NCBI RefSeq assembly: GCF_050948215.1
Contig: NW_027488625.1
Coordinates: forward strand, 620,001-684,000
Reading direction: 5' to 3'
DNA length: 64,000 nucleotides
Source of the DNA: Halictus rubicundus
Lineage: Eukaryota > Arthropoda > Insecta > Hymenoptera > Halictidae
A program made the translations under genes and the position numbers. Positions 42,033 through 50,977 of the stretch are shown here, one piece after another; positions within the stretch are counted from its first letter, which is position 1; each line of letters starts with the position of its first letter. The notes under the pieces are model-generated. The model did not search any database, was not told the origin of the DNA, and saw only the letters and a program-made list of their open reading frames with translations.

Positions 42033-42345
42033 TGTTAAAGGATTGGTTTGAATAGAAAGAGACGCGTGGAGATGTGTAACAGAAAAAGATTGAATGGATA
42101 TATTTAGAAAAAGAATTACAGTATTCGGTCTGCTTAAACCATGTCCGCACGGTTCAGTTCCTTTGCTGAGACTGACTGCCTTGGTGTCCTAGCGTTTTGA
42201 CCAGTCTAGGCTTTTTACCTGCTTGTCATAAAAACCTTGTCCTTGGGTATTTCCCAAGTCCTGCCATCCTGACCATTTGGACATAGCAAAACTTTCCTTT
42301 TTGCCAGATGGCGAGTTTTCTTAAAAAGTAAGAATTACTTTAACA
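42033..42345 (-). repeat. Copia 3' LTR (minus strand)
   Basis: This 313-bp LTR begins TGTTAAAGG and ends CTTTAACA on the plus strand. It reads GTTTTGACC near 42194, where the other copy (near 46550) reads GTTTTCACC; no other difference was seen. Confidence 0.95.
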
Positions 42346-42373
42346 CCCTCCTTAAAACTCGACATCTTTACAA

Positions 42374-45115
42374 TCAATGTTTTTCAATGTCTTGCTTATT
42401 TCTAAGACCTAGTCTATGTCGTAAATACTCAAATCTCGGTTTTGGTAGTGCCTTTGTAAAAAGGTCTGCAAGTTGTTCTTTCGTACTTACATACATTACA
42501 TCAATTTCACCTGTATCATACAAGTCTCGTATAAAATGGTATTTAACATCGATGTGTTTACTTCGCTGATGAAATATTGGATTTTTGATAAGTTTCAATG
42601 CGCTCGTATTGTCTATTTTTAATACATAGTTTGCGTTTTCTATTTTACAATCGTTCAGTAATTTTTTAAGCCAGATTATTTCTTTCGCACCCAAGGCTGC
42701 ACTGATATACTCAGCTTCTGTAGTTGATTGAGCTACACACTGTTGACGCTTGGTTTGCCATGTAATGGCCGCATCCGCATACTTGCATACTATACCTGAC
42801 GTCGATTTTCGAGTATCTCTATCGCCCGCATAATCAGCATCACTAAATGCTTCGAGATTACCTTCTCTAGTGTACAATAAGCCCATTTTTATGGTGCCTT
42901 TAAGGTAACGCAAAATTCTTTTGACTAATTGCCAATGATGTTCGCTCGGTTTTTCTAGATTTCTCGCTGCTATATTTATGGCAAAACTAATATCGGGTCT
43001 ACTAGTGGTTTGCAAAAACATCAAACTACCTACTGCTTCTCTGTAAGGAGCTTTACAACAATTATTGTTTATGATTTCGTTCCAGTTTGTCTCTATAGGT
43101 GTAGACACAGGATTTGCCTCGGTCAAATTAAATTTTTCTAATATGCTTTCGATATATTTGCTCTGATGAATAAATATCTCTCCACTATTTAGTCTGTAAA
43201 TTTCGATTCCAAGGAAATGTTTCACTTCTTTTGTACTTGTAATTTTGAATTCATTATGTAAATCACTGAATAATTTGTCAATTAGAGATTCTTCCGTAGC
43301 TGCTACAAGACCATCATCTACATATACAGTTAAAAACATTAGTTTGTCGTTTTCTGTATAAATGTAGAAACACGGATCTGCTTTACTCTGTTTAAAATCT
43401 AACTCTGTAATATATTTCGTAAAACGTTCTGTCCAACATCTGGGAGATTGTTTCAGACCATATAAACTTTTTATTAATTTACATACCCGATTAGTACTGT
43501 CAGTAAAGCCTTCAGGTTGTTTCATGTAGATACTCTCTTTTAGTTTACCGTACAAAAATGCAGTTTTTATGTCGAACTGCCCAAGAGACATATTATTTCG
43601 CGCAGCAATGCTCAGCATTAATCGAATTGTATCAAAGCGTATAACAGGACTAAAAGTTTCTGTATAATCTATACCCTCCTTCTGTGAATATCCTTTTACA
43701 ACAAGACGCGCTTTGTAACGTTCCGAATTATCCGAGTTAATCTTTTTAGTAAAAACCCATCTACTGTTTATAACCCTTTGCTTTTCGGGTTTCTCTACTA
43801 GTTCCCATGTTCTATTTTCTTGTAATGAATTCATTTCGTCTATCATAGCTTCTTTCCAGAAATTTTTCTTTTGAGAGTTTATGGCTTCTTTAAAATCAGT
43901 TGGTATTTTATCTGCTAAATATGTGAGTGGACACCCATAATAATCAGGTCGTCTAATTGTTCGTCTATTACGCAATTGTCTTTCATCCTCATTAATTACA
44001 GTTGGCTGTTGTACCAACTCATCTTCACTCTCTACATCCATAAATTCATCATCATCACTCTGTTCGCTAACACTCGCTTCCCTTTCAGTAACATTTATCG
44101 GCACATTCGTAACTTCTGGTGTTACTTGTTCGGGTTTAAATTTTACATCGCGACTTAAAATTACATCTCTCGCTTTTGGTACATAAACACGGTATCCTTT
44201 GCCTTCTTCTAGATATCCTACCAAATATCCCTTTTTCCCTTTCGGATCTAGCTTTCTTCTCTTCTCTTTAGGTATATGAACAAAGCACTCGGTACCAAAA
44301 ATTTTAAGGTTCTTTATATCTGGCGATTTTTCGTACCATAATTCATACGGTGTTTTATGGCTTACTTTCGTCGGATCCGTCTTATTAATAACGTATACTG
44401 CGGTATTCATGGCTTCGGCCCATAAAAACAAGGGTAAATTAGTTTTTGAATATAGCATCGAACGACCGGCCTCTACTATGGTTCTATTTTCCCTTTCAGC
44501 GACACCGTTCTGTTCAGGAGTGTATGGAACATTTATTGTATTTTTAATTCCTTTATTACTCAAAAATTTCTCTATTTCTTTATTTTTAAATTCTCTACCT
44601 CCGTCGTTATGAAGTTCTTTAATGTTGCTACCAAATTGATTTTCAATTTCTGAACAAAAGGCTTTTAATTTATCGATTACTTCTGACTTGTGCCGTAAGA
44701 AGTAGATTTTCGTAAATTTTGAAAAATCATCCTTAAAAATAAGAAAATACTGTTTTTTCCCTAATGACTCTACCTCCATAGGTCCACATACATCCGCATA
44801 AACGATTTCGCGTGGTTTAGTCGCGCGCTCAAGTTTATTGTGGAAACTCGACCGATGCTGTTTCCCGTACGCACAGCCTTCGCAGAAAAAATCGTTGTAT
44901 GCAACATTTAAATTTAAATTCTTTAGGAATTCTCTTACGTGTCTAACGTTTTGATGACAAAGCCTCTCATGCCATACTTGCAGCGTGTCCGATTTTGACT
45001 CTATTTTGTTTCCTAAATTACAAACTAGCGGTACTACAATGCGCATATCTAGTTTATACAGATTTCCCATATCTGACCCTTTCGCGATTATTTCCCCATT
45101 TTTACAAACATGCAT
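42374..45115 (-). CDS. Copia Pol: integrase, reverse transcriptase, RNase H
   Basis: The 913-residue frame begins MHVCKNGEIIAKGSD, continues through a GAG-pre-integrase region with H and C residues (VWHERLCHQN, FFCEGCAYGKQHRS), integrase (YADVCGPMEVES, LHNDGGREF, QNGVAERENRTIVE; D, D and E intact), a linker, reverse transcriptase (KARLVVKGYSQKEGIDYTET, GQFDIKTAFLYGKL, TVYVDDGLVAA) and RNase H (EAFSDADYAGDRDTRKSTSG, TTEAEYISAALGAKE) to the end at 42374. It overlaps the gag/protease frame by 28 bp in another register, so a one-base lesion or programmed frameshift at about 45095-45115 divides a polyprotein that is normally continuous in Copia. Confidence 0.95.
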   Translation of the reverse strand: MHVCKNGEIIAKGSDMGNLYKLDMRIVVPLVCNLGNKIESKSDTLQVWHERLCHQNVRHVREFLKNLNLNVAYNDFFCEGCAYGKQHRSSFHNKLERATKPREIVYADVCGPMEVESLGKKQYFLIFKDDFSKFTKIYFLRHKSEVIDKLKAFCSEIENQFGSNIKELHNDGGREFKNKEIEKFLSNKGIKNTINVPYTPEQNGVAERENRTIVEAGRSMLYSKTNLPLFLWAEAMNTAVYVINKTDPTKVSHKTPYELWYEKSPDIKNLKIFGTECFVHIPKEKRRKLDPKGKKGYLVGYLEEGKGYRVYVPKARDVILSRDVKFKPEQVTPEVTNVPINVTEREASVSEQSDDDEFMDVESEDELVQQPTVINEDERQLRNRRTIRRPDYYGCPLTYLADKIPTDFKEAINSQKKNFWKEAMIDEMNSLQENRTWELVEKPEKQRVINSRWVFTKKINSDNSERYKARLVVKGYSQKEGIDYTETFSPVIRFDTIRLMLSIAARNNMSLGQFDIKTAFLYGKLKESIYMKQPEGFTDSTNRVCKLIKSLYGLKQSPRCWTERFTKYITELDFKQSKADPCFYIYTENDKLMFLTVYVDDGLVAATEESLIDKLFSDLHNEFKITSTKEVKHFLGIEIYRLNSGEIFIHQSKYIESILEKFNLTEANPVSTPIETNWNEIINNNCCKAPYREAVGSLMFLQTTSRPDISFAINIAARNLEKPSEHHWQLVKRILRYLKGTIKMGLLYTREGNLEAFSDADYAGDRDTRKSTSGIVCKYADAAITWQTKRQQCVAQSTTEAEYISAALGAKEIIWLKKLLNDCKIENANYVLKIDNTSALKLIKNPIFHQRSKHIDVKYHFIRDLYDTGEIDVMYVSTKEQLADLFTKALPKPRFEYLRHRLGLRNKQDIEKH

Positions 45116-46305
45116 TCTTTTCCTAGTTTCGAAATACTAAAATCTATTCCCTTTTTTGCAACAAATTTAACCGAGAATAAGTTTCTTCTCATTTCCGGTA
45201 CGTACAAAACACCGTGCATTGTTGCTGGTAGCCATTTGCCGTTAACAAAAGTCTCTATTTCTACCTTTCCTCTTCCGCACGCATACATAAATTTTCCGTT
45301 GCCAATTTCGATCTTTACCTTTTCGTCGTATTTCTCGAGGACACTGAACCATTCTTGTCGACCTGTCATGTGCTCTGATGCTCCTGAGTCGATGATCCAT
45401 ATATCGTCGTTCTCCGCTGACGTTGTACTACTTCCTAGTAGGCCTAGTTTGTGTGTTGTCTCGTTATCTCCATGTAGATCTTGATTTTTAGATTTCCAAT
45501 TCCCTTTGTTATTGTCCTTCCGGTTATTTTGGAAACAATTTTTGCTCGTGTGGCCTTTCCTTTTACATATGAAACATCTAAAGCAATCTTTCTTTAAATG
45601 TCCGGGTTTTCCACAGTTAAAACAGCTTGTCGATTTCTTTGGATCTCCTTTGTAGTTATTACCCCTTGTTACCAGTGCTACTGACGTATCTTGATGCTCT
45701 TCGTATTCATCCCATCTAGACTCTTCCGTTATTAGTCTAGTAGTAAGGCTGTCCAAAGTTTTCTTTTTCTCGTCCACAGAATCCCACGCACTATGGAAAT
45801 GATTGAATTTTCTTGGTAGTGTCGTTAAGATTCGAGTGATTAGCATTTTTTCTCCAACGTCACCTCCAAGGGCTTTCATTTTCGCTGCTAACTGCTCCAA
45901 TTTTGATAAGTTCTGAGCTACACTTTCAGATTCTTCCCACTTAAAGTTAAAGAACTGCTTCTGAACCATGCCTAAATTTTCGTCTGACTTCATGTCGTAT
46001 ACTGCATTCAATTTCTTCCACATTTCATACGCTGTTGTGCAACTTAGAAGTAAATCTAGTGGCTTCTTTTCTACTGCTGTGACAATCAATCTTCTTGCAG
46101 TTTTATCTGCCTTCTGGAATCGTTTGTTGTCAGCATCTGAATTTGCTGCTAGATGAATCAACGTACCGTCACACACGGCGATTACGTCGTCATCTTCCTC
46201 CAAAAGTGTACGCATAACAAAACGCCACTGGAGCCAGTTGTCTTTACCACGCAACTTCTCGATTTTCACACTTTTTGATTCCATATTTTCTATATTGTTC
46301 GTCAC
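45088..46305 (-). CDS. Copia Gag and protease
   Basis: The 405-residue frame starts MTNNIENMESKSVKIEKLRG, with the Copia Gag helical domain (about 20-210: GKDNWLQWRFVMRTLLE, TTAYEMWKKLNAVYDMK, LTTLPRKFNHFHSAWDSVDE), two CCHC knuckles (CFNCGKPGHLKKDC and CFICKRKGHTSKNC at about 230-265), and a protease site WIIDSGASEHMTGR near 300. It ends at 45088 through the frameshift. Gag forms the particle and the protease processes the polyprotein. The start lies about 80 bp inside the 5' LTR, as usual. Confidence 0.95.
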   Translation of the reverse strand: MTNNIENMESKSVKIEKLRGKDNWLQWRFVMRTLLEEDDDVIAVCDGTLIHLAANSDADNKRFQKADKTARRLIVTAVEKKPLDLLLSCTTAYEMWKKLNAVYDMKSDENLGMVQKQFFNFKWEESESVAQNLSKLEQLAAKMKALGGDVGEKMLITRILTTLPRKFNHFHSAWDSVDEKKKTLDSLTTRLITEESRWDEYEEHQDTSVALVTRGNNYKGDPKKSTSCFNCGKPGHLKKDCFRCFICKRKGHTSKNCFQNNRKDNNKGNWKSKNQDLHGDNETTHKLGLLGSSTTSAENDDIWIIDSGASEHMTGRQEWFSVLEKYDEKVKIEIGNGKFMYACGRGKVEIETFVNGKWLPATMHGVLYVPEMRRNLFSVKFVAKKGIDFSISKLGKECMFVKMGK

Positions 46306-46373
46306 ACTACTTTTTATTTACTTTACGTTGCACTATATCACTTATTTCACGTTTCTATCAGACACTTCGCGGA

Positions 46374-46388
46374 TCTGGGCCCATAACC
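46374..46388 (-). promoter_or_regulatory. Copia primer-binding site (minus strand)
   Basis: The reverse complement reads GGTTATGGGCCCAGA directly after the 5' LTR, matching the motif next to the other Copia LTR at 1919. Confidence 0.8.
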
Positions 46389-46701
46389 TGTTAAAGGATT
46401 GGTTTGAATAGAAAGAGACGCGTGGAGATGTGTAACAGAAAAAGATTGAATGGATATATTTAGAAAAAGAATTACAGTATTCGGTCTGCTTAAACCATGT
46501 CCGCACGGTTCAGTTCCTTTGCTGAGACTGACTGCCTTGGTGTCCTAGCGTTTTCACCAGTCTAGGCTTTTTACCTGCTTGTCATAAAAACCTTGTCCTT
46601 GGGTATTTCCCAAGTCCTGCCATCCTGACCATTTGGACATAGCAAAACTTTCCTTTTTGCCAGATGGCGAGTTTTCTTAAAAAGTAAGAATTACTTTAAC
46701 A
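46389..46701 (-). repeat. Copia 5' LTR (minus strand)
   Basis: 313 bp, partner of 42033-42345. Confidence 0.95.
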
Positions 46702-47299
46702 CTTTCAAACATTTTCTCGCAAACAGGGTCTTCTGCAGGTCGGACCATGCAAAAAGCGTCGCATTTTCTTCAAATTCTTCCATCCACCTCTCCTCGGGAT
46801 ATCCATCGCTTCCGCTAAATGGTCGTATCGAGTCTTCGATATCTCGAAAATTCAACGCAAATTTCGGCGTATCACCATATCTTCTGGCAGGCGTTTCCGC
46901 TACCTCGTCCTCAAATTCCTCCTCCGATTCCTCTTCTGATTCCTCTTCTGAAAGGGCCATCGCTGCGTTAGCTTCCTTCAATAACGTTAAATCGGACAAA
47001 TGCTTGGAGATCCGTTGCCCGATTCCTTCTTTTTGCCCCTCAGAGTCGATGTTCAATATACCGGTAATCCCGATCAACTCGCTCAAACTAAATGAAGCCA
47101 CAACCGACGCAACCTTGTGTCCGAGTTCGGTCGCACTTTCAAACGCGAAACCAGTAAATTGCCTTAGCCGCTTCCGGTTGTTTCGGTCGCCATCTCTCCC
47201 GAAGACGAGCCTGTGCAAAACGCGAATCGACTGAGTCGCAGCTCTTCCAAGGCTTTCGTGTATATACGGAATATCTTTCAGAGATATCATGGTCACCAT
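46702..47299 (-). pseudogene. Gypsy-type Gag with N-terminal DEK/SAP-like domain
   Basis: The frame starts MVTMISLKDIPYIHESLGRA. Residues about 23-105 (SIRVLHRLVFGRDGDRNNRK, RLRQFTGFAFESATELG, VASFSLSELIGITGILNI, IGQRISKHLSDLTLL) resemble the SAP-like DNA-binding domain of the chromatin protein DEK. An acidic Glu/Ser stretch follows (117-133), then a Retrotrans_gag start (FALNFRDIEDSIRPFSGSDG, ERWMEEFEENATLFAWSDLQ). Homology continues in frame at 41755-42032 beyond the Copia insertion. A DEK-like module might tether Gag to chromatin or DNA; that is inference. No matching pol was seen next to it, so element or domesticated gene cannot be told apart. Confidence 0.7.
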
Positions 47300-48220
47300 T
47301 CACGTTACACCACTTAACAAAACTAACACAATTGTTCAGATCGTTCTGATCCCACTTCTGAAGCTGTAGTAGTCTCTTAAGTAAACATAAGTACATAAAA
47401 TGCATAAAGCGTAACGGCAACACGTGGTCGATGCCTCTAATGTTCTAACGCGACTGCTTTCTTCTCTTTTTTTCCGTTGATCGGCGCTCTTCGCCGATCA
47501 TCGGAAACCTTCGACGAACGTTAGGCGTTTGTCCTGCCTCGTCCCCGACGTCATTTGAAGGTCATAGTGTACCACATTATTGAACTCGTCTTGACATCAG
47601 CTACAACACTGTGTAGTTAAAAATATGTGGTGCTATTTGAAAATCATCGATGACCTTCAAAAGACCTTGAAAACGACTACAATAGGAACATTTTTTTATA
47701 TCACCATATTTGCCCCCTTTAACAGTACAACTTTTCTCTCTAACATTTTCTTCTATCTCTAATCCTAACGGAGCTATTTAGGTGGCCTGTTTGTCGTGAA
47801 CCACCCGGTATATATTCTCGCTCGATTAGAATCTCAAAGTAATTATTGAAAATATTTCCGTAAAACTCTGCGGTCAATAAGATAAAATATAATAATCAAT
47901 CCATCAAATTCCAATTCTAATTTTCATTCCGTAACAAATAATATCTAATCAAAAGGCAAGTTTTGAAGTTCTATATAAGAATGTATGGAGAAAAATTTCC
48001 AAGAAACGGGGTTGTACAACAAAATTTTAATAACTAATTTCTGAGACCAGATTCTATTACGAATTTATCGTCAAGCCAAATTTTGAAATAAAACTGTGTA
48101 AGTGAAATTTGAAAAGAGATCCTCTTTCGAGAATATCTCATAGGGAAAAATCAGGATTTTTAACGAGATATTCCTCAAAAATTTTCGCAACCAAAAGCAA
48201 CGAAATATTCTTGAAAAGTA
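47300..48220. other. No gene recognised
   Basis: Upstream of the DEK-Gag start there is a small GC-rich hairpin-like stretch (GATCGGCGCTCTTCGCCGATC at 47478-47498), then AT-rich DNA. No LTR end or primer site for the Gag element was found. Confidence 0.35.
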
Positions 48221-48335
48221 TCCCACTTCTGACACCAAAATCTGTGTCGAAGTGGCTCAAAAAATATTCTACTATTTCCTGGGAGATCCTCTTAAGGAAG
48301 AAATCCCACTTCTGACACCAAAATCTGTGACGGCT
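48221..48335 (+). repeat. 27-bp direct repeat pair
   Basis: ATCCCACTTCTGACACCAAA then ATCTGTG occurs at about 48229 and again at about 48303, separated by some 75 bp. Sequence between is AT-rich. The second copy precedes a GC-richer segment of unknown origin. Confidence 0.7.
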
Positions 48336-49215
48336 ACGCGACTTCTCGGAGGACTATACAATCCAACCCGAGAACGCGGGAACTCAAAGCTGTCCGGATT
48401 TAAAAAGAACACGGGTTCGAAAAGGAAAGTTATGGACGACACCAAGGCTTAACGACCACGCGGTAACAATAGTATATATGCCCAACGAAATAAATAACAG
48501 TAACAGTATAAAGAAAAGAATAACAATAAAAGAGAATAATAAAACCGCTTACCAAATCACAGCCACTCGTTTACAAGTATGCAACGTTAATAAAGCAACG
48601 GAAACGAGAGAACTCGACAGAACTGCTGCGAAACTTATAACTACATGATAGGAGGAAAACCGATATTATTCACTCAACCGAATAACTATAACGCGGAGAC
48701 AAGAGTTAAACAAAAGAAAACTAAAACTACGAGCTCGAGGCTCGGCAAGTCAAAAGAAGGTAAACTAACTACGACTAAATAACGCAAAACTCAAGGCTTC
48801 CCGCCAGGCTACAACAACAGCCTCAACGAAACTCTGCCTACACGAGTCTTACAGTTCCAGGACACGCACCTCGCGCTTGTACATCGAAGAAGAAGGATCG
48901 TCCGACAGAATTCGGCTAGCTCGGCCCGCTGGCCGGCTCCCCTCTCTACGCGCCTAGACAATTAGACTTGGGTCTTAGTTTGACAGCCCAATCGCGCGCA
49001 TTACGCATACCTCTCTCTCTTTCAATACCTTTCTCACTCGCTCCCGCATGCTTCGCCAACGGTCGTCGATCGGCGCAACTCGGGTAAACATAAAGATCCT
49101 TGAAATGCTCAGCGTACCAGAGTCGAACGTTTGGTGTGTCCAGTTAGGGTGACCCCACAATTACAAAGAATTATCGAACACACCTTCACGTTGCTACAAT
49201 TGACATCCACGCAAG
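48336..49215. other. No gene; possible retroelement debris
   Basis: Purine-rich sequence without a recognisable frame. The TGTGACGGCTACGCG at about 48326 and the region to 49200 might be an LTR or 5' leader of an unidentified element, but no partner copy or target duplication is present. Confidence 0.25.
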
Positions 49216-49530
49216 TGTCACGGCCCGATAAGACCAAGACAACAACCCTCGCAACACGTCACCAGGCCCAAGTTCACGACTGATTCAGCACCCGACAACT
49301 TTGAACCATTAAACAGTCCCAAACCTTTGTACCCCAAATAAGATTACCCATTAATATATAAGACCCCAAACCCGTGTACCCAGCAGTCGACGATCACCTC
49401 TGCTACGGCACGTCTCGCCGATCCAACTTTCAAAATAAAAAGCAAGTTCGAATTCCCGAAATCTTCGAGTATTCAATCGCGAAAGTGAAATACGGCGTTC
49501 CTTCGCGAAACCAGCCATTTCACCGTAACA
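49216..49530 (+). repeat. Gypsy 5' LTR
   Basis: Begins TGTCACGGCCCGATAAG and ends CACCGTAACA. It contains a TATA-like stretch (TTAATATATAAGACC at about 49351) and an AATAAAAAG polyadenylation-type signal at about 49434. Confidence 0.95.
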
Positions 49531-49533
49531 TTT

Positions 49534-49550
49534 TGGCGATCCTGCCAGGA
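49534..49550 (+). promoter_or_regulatory. Gypsy primer-binding site
   Basis: TGGCGATCCTGCCAGGA, 3 bp downstream of the LTR and identical to 18312-18328. The tRNA species cannot be assigned here. Confidence 0.75.
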
Positions 49551-49729
49551 TACCGGTTCATCTGCTGGAAGAAAATCTTCAACGGCAACCAACCACGGCT
49601 GTTTGACCACGAAGACGGACTACGAGAGCCCTTCCGAAGCAATACATCGGTATCGACGAACCAAGGTCAGGACGACATCTTAAGTTATCGAGAATAGAAT
49701 CGAACAGTTCCCCTACGTTAACCAAGAAA

Positions 49730-50977
49730 ATGGCTAAACCAAACGGAACCGTAATGGTAAGCGAAGAGATACTCAATGGAATTCTCAATTCAATGAAAGA
49801 ATTGCAATCCGCGGTTACCTCTTTAAGCAAAACTACTGCTAAAGAAAACGAAAACCGACAGAAAGAAATTATAGAATTATCCAAGTTAATGAACATCACC
49901 GCTACTATGACCGACGACAGCGCATCTCAGAACAGAGGCCAAAGAAACTCCTCAAGAAGACACGGGGAACATTCATCAGGGAGCAACTCGGAAGATGATG
50001 AACCCGAAATAACTGCAACTTCCAATGCAACAATTGGACAAACGGCGTCAAACGCCATTCGTACTATCCGAACGCTGAAAGGAAGAGACGACCTAGGAGT
50101 AGAAGACTTCATAAGTGATGTCAGGTACGCCAGATCCGTATGTCGAGACAAGCATATGCTTCTGAAACTCGTAATTGCGGAGAAAATCACGGATCAAGCA
50201 GAGCGAGCTATCCGATACTTACGTATAGACACCTACGAACAGCTCTACGAGGCCCTCAGGACATACGTCACCTCGCCCAATACCGTCAATGCCAGCAGAA
50301 ATAAGCTGCAAAACACGCGACAAGGACAAATGGAGAGCGTAATGAGTTTCAATCTGAGATTCAGACAATCCCTGAACGAATTAAAATACGCTATCCAGTA
50401 CAAACACAACAACCCAGCGGCAAGGAAGATTGCCATCGATGAAGAAGAAGACGCGGCCATCGCTACATACGTAACCAACCTGAAACGAGAATTAGGAGCT
50501 CTAGTCGTCCCATCGCAACCCAAGACACTAGAAAAAGCTCAAACTCTAGCTGGAGACATGGAGAATTGGCTTCGAGACTCGAGAGGACCATCGCAAAGAC
50601 AGATGTTCCCGCAACATCCCAGACCGAATAACTCAGTATTGCCACCGAGAGGACCTTTCCATCCTATGAACAGACCTCAAGCTAGACCGACTTCACTTGC
50701 AACAATGCCTAGACCCATCAATCTTAAATGCTTCAAATGCGGACAAAACGGGCATATCGCACCTAACTGCACAAATTTTCGGTCAGCCCCTCACGGCAAA
50801 ATCCCACCAAGAGTCAACTACACCATCGACGAGACGCCAGCGGAACAAGCGGACTTCCCCGCATTAGGAGAATATGCAGCATACCAGGGAGACTACAATA
50901 TATACTCGGAGGATTCCAAGGACTCAGAAGACCAACAAGATTCCTACTGGACACCGGAGCAGGAATCAACCTCATAA
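49730..50977 (+). CDS. Gypsy Gag
   Basis: The 415-residue frame starts MAKPNGTVMVSEEILNGILN, has a coiled-coil-like region (10-60), a capsid-like core (about 100-290: RTLKGRDDLGVEDFISDVRY, TDQAERAIRYLRIDTYEQLY, VMSFNLRFRQSLNELKYAIQ), a Pro/Arg-rich stretch, and one intact zinc knuckle CFKCGQNGHIAPNC at 334-347. The C-terminal tail is acidic. Protease begins in the -1 frame near the gag end (FLLDTGAGINLIK at 50941), so a -1 frameshift is expected between Gag and Pol, as in other Gypsy elements. A relative lies at 18455-18995. Confidence 0.95.
   Translation: MAKPNGTVMVSEEILNGILNSMKELQSAVTSLSKTTAKENENRQKEIIELSKLMNITATMTDDSASQNRGQRNSSRRHGEHSSGSNSEDDEPEITATSNATIGQTASNAIRTIRTLKGRDDLGVEDFISDVRYARSVCRDKHMLLKLVIAEKITDQAERAIRYLRIDTYEQLYEALRTYVTSPNTVNASRNKLQNTRQGQMESVMSFNLRFRQSLNELKYAIQYKHNNPAARKIAIDEEEDAAIATYVTNLKRELGALVVPSQPKTLEKAQTLAGDMENWLRDSRGPSQRQMFPQHPRPNNSVLPPRGPFHPMNRPQARPTSLATMPRPINLKCFKCGQNGHIAPNCTNFRSAPHGKIPPRVNYTIDETPAEQADFPALGEYAAYQGDYNIYSEDSKDSEDQQDSYWTPEQESTS

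Larger units (their letters stand above)
42028..46706 (-). mobile_element. Copia retrotransposon, nearly intact and recent
   Basis: The element at 42033-46701 (4669 bp) has two 313-bp LTRs that differ at one position by eye, and a 5-bp duplication CTTTC on both sides (42028-42032 and 46702-46706). It holds Gag with protease (45088-46305) and the rest of Pol (42374-45115), broken by one frameshift near 45095-45115. It lies inside a Gag gene of another element. The near-identity of LTRs indicates recent insertion. Confidence 0.95.

Noticed and set aside
48326..49215. Possible LTR or leader of another retroelement
   Set aside because: No end pair, polypurine tract or coding neighbour could be found.
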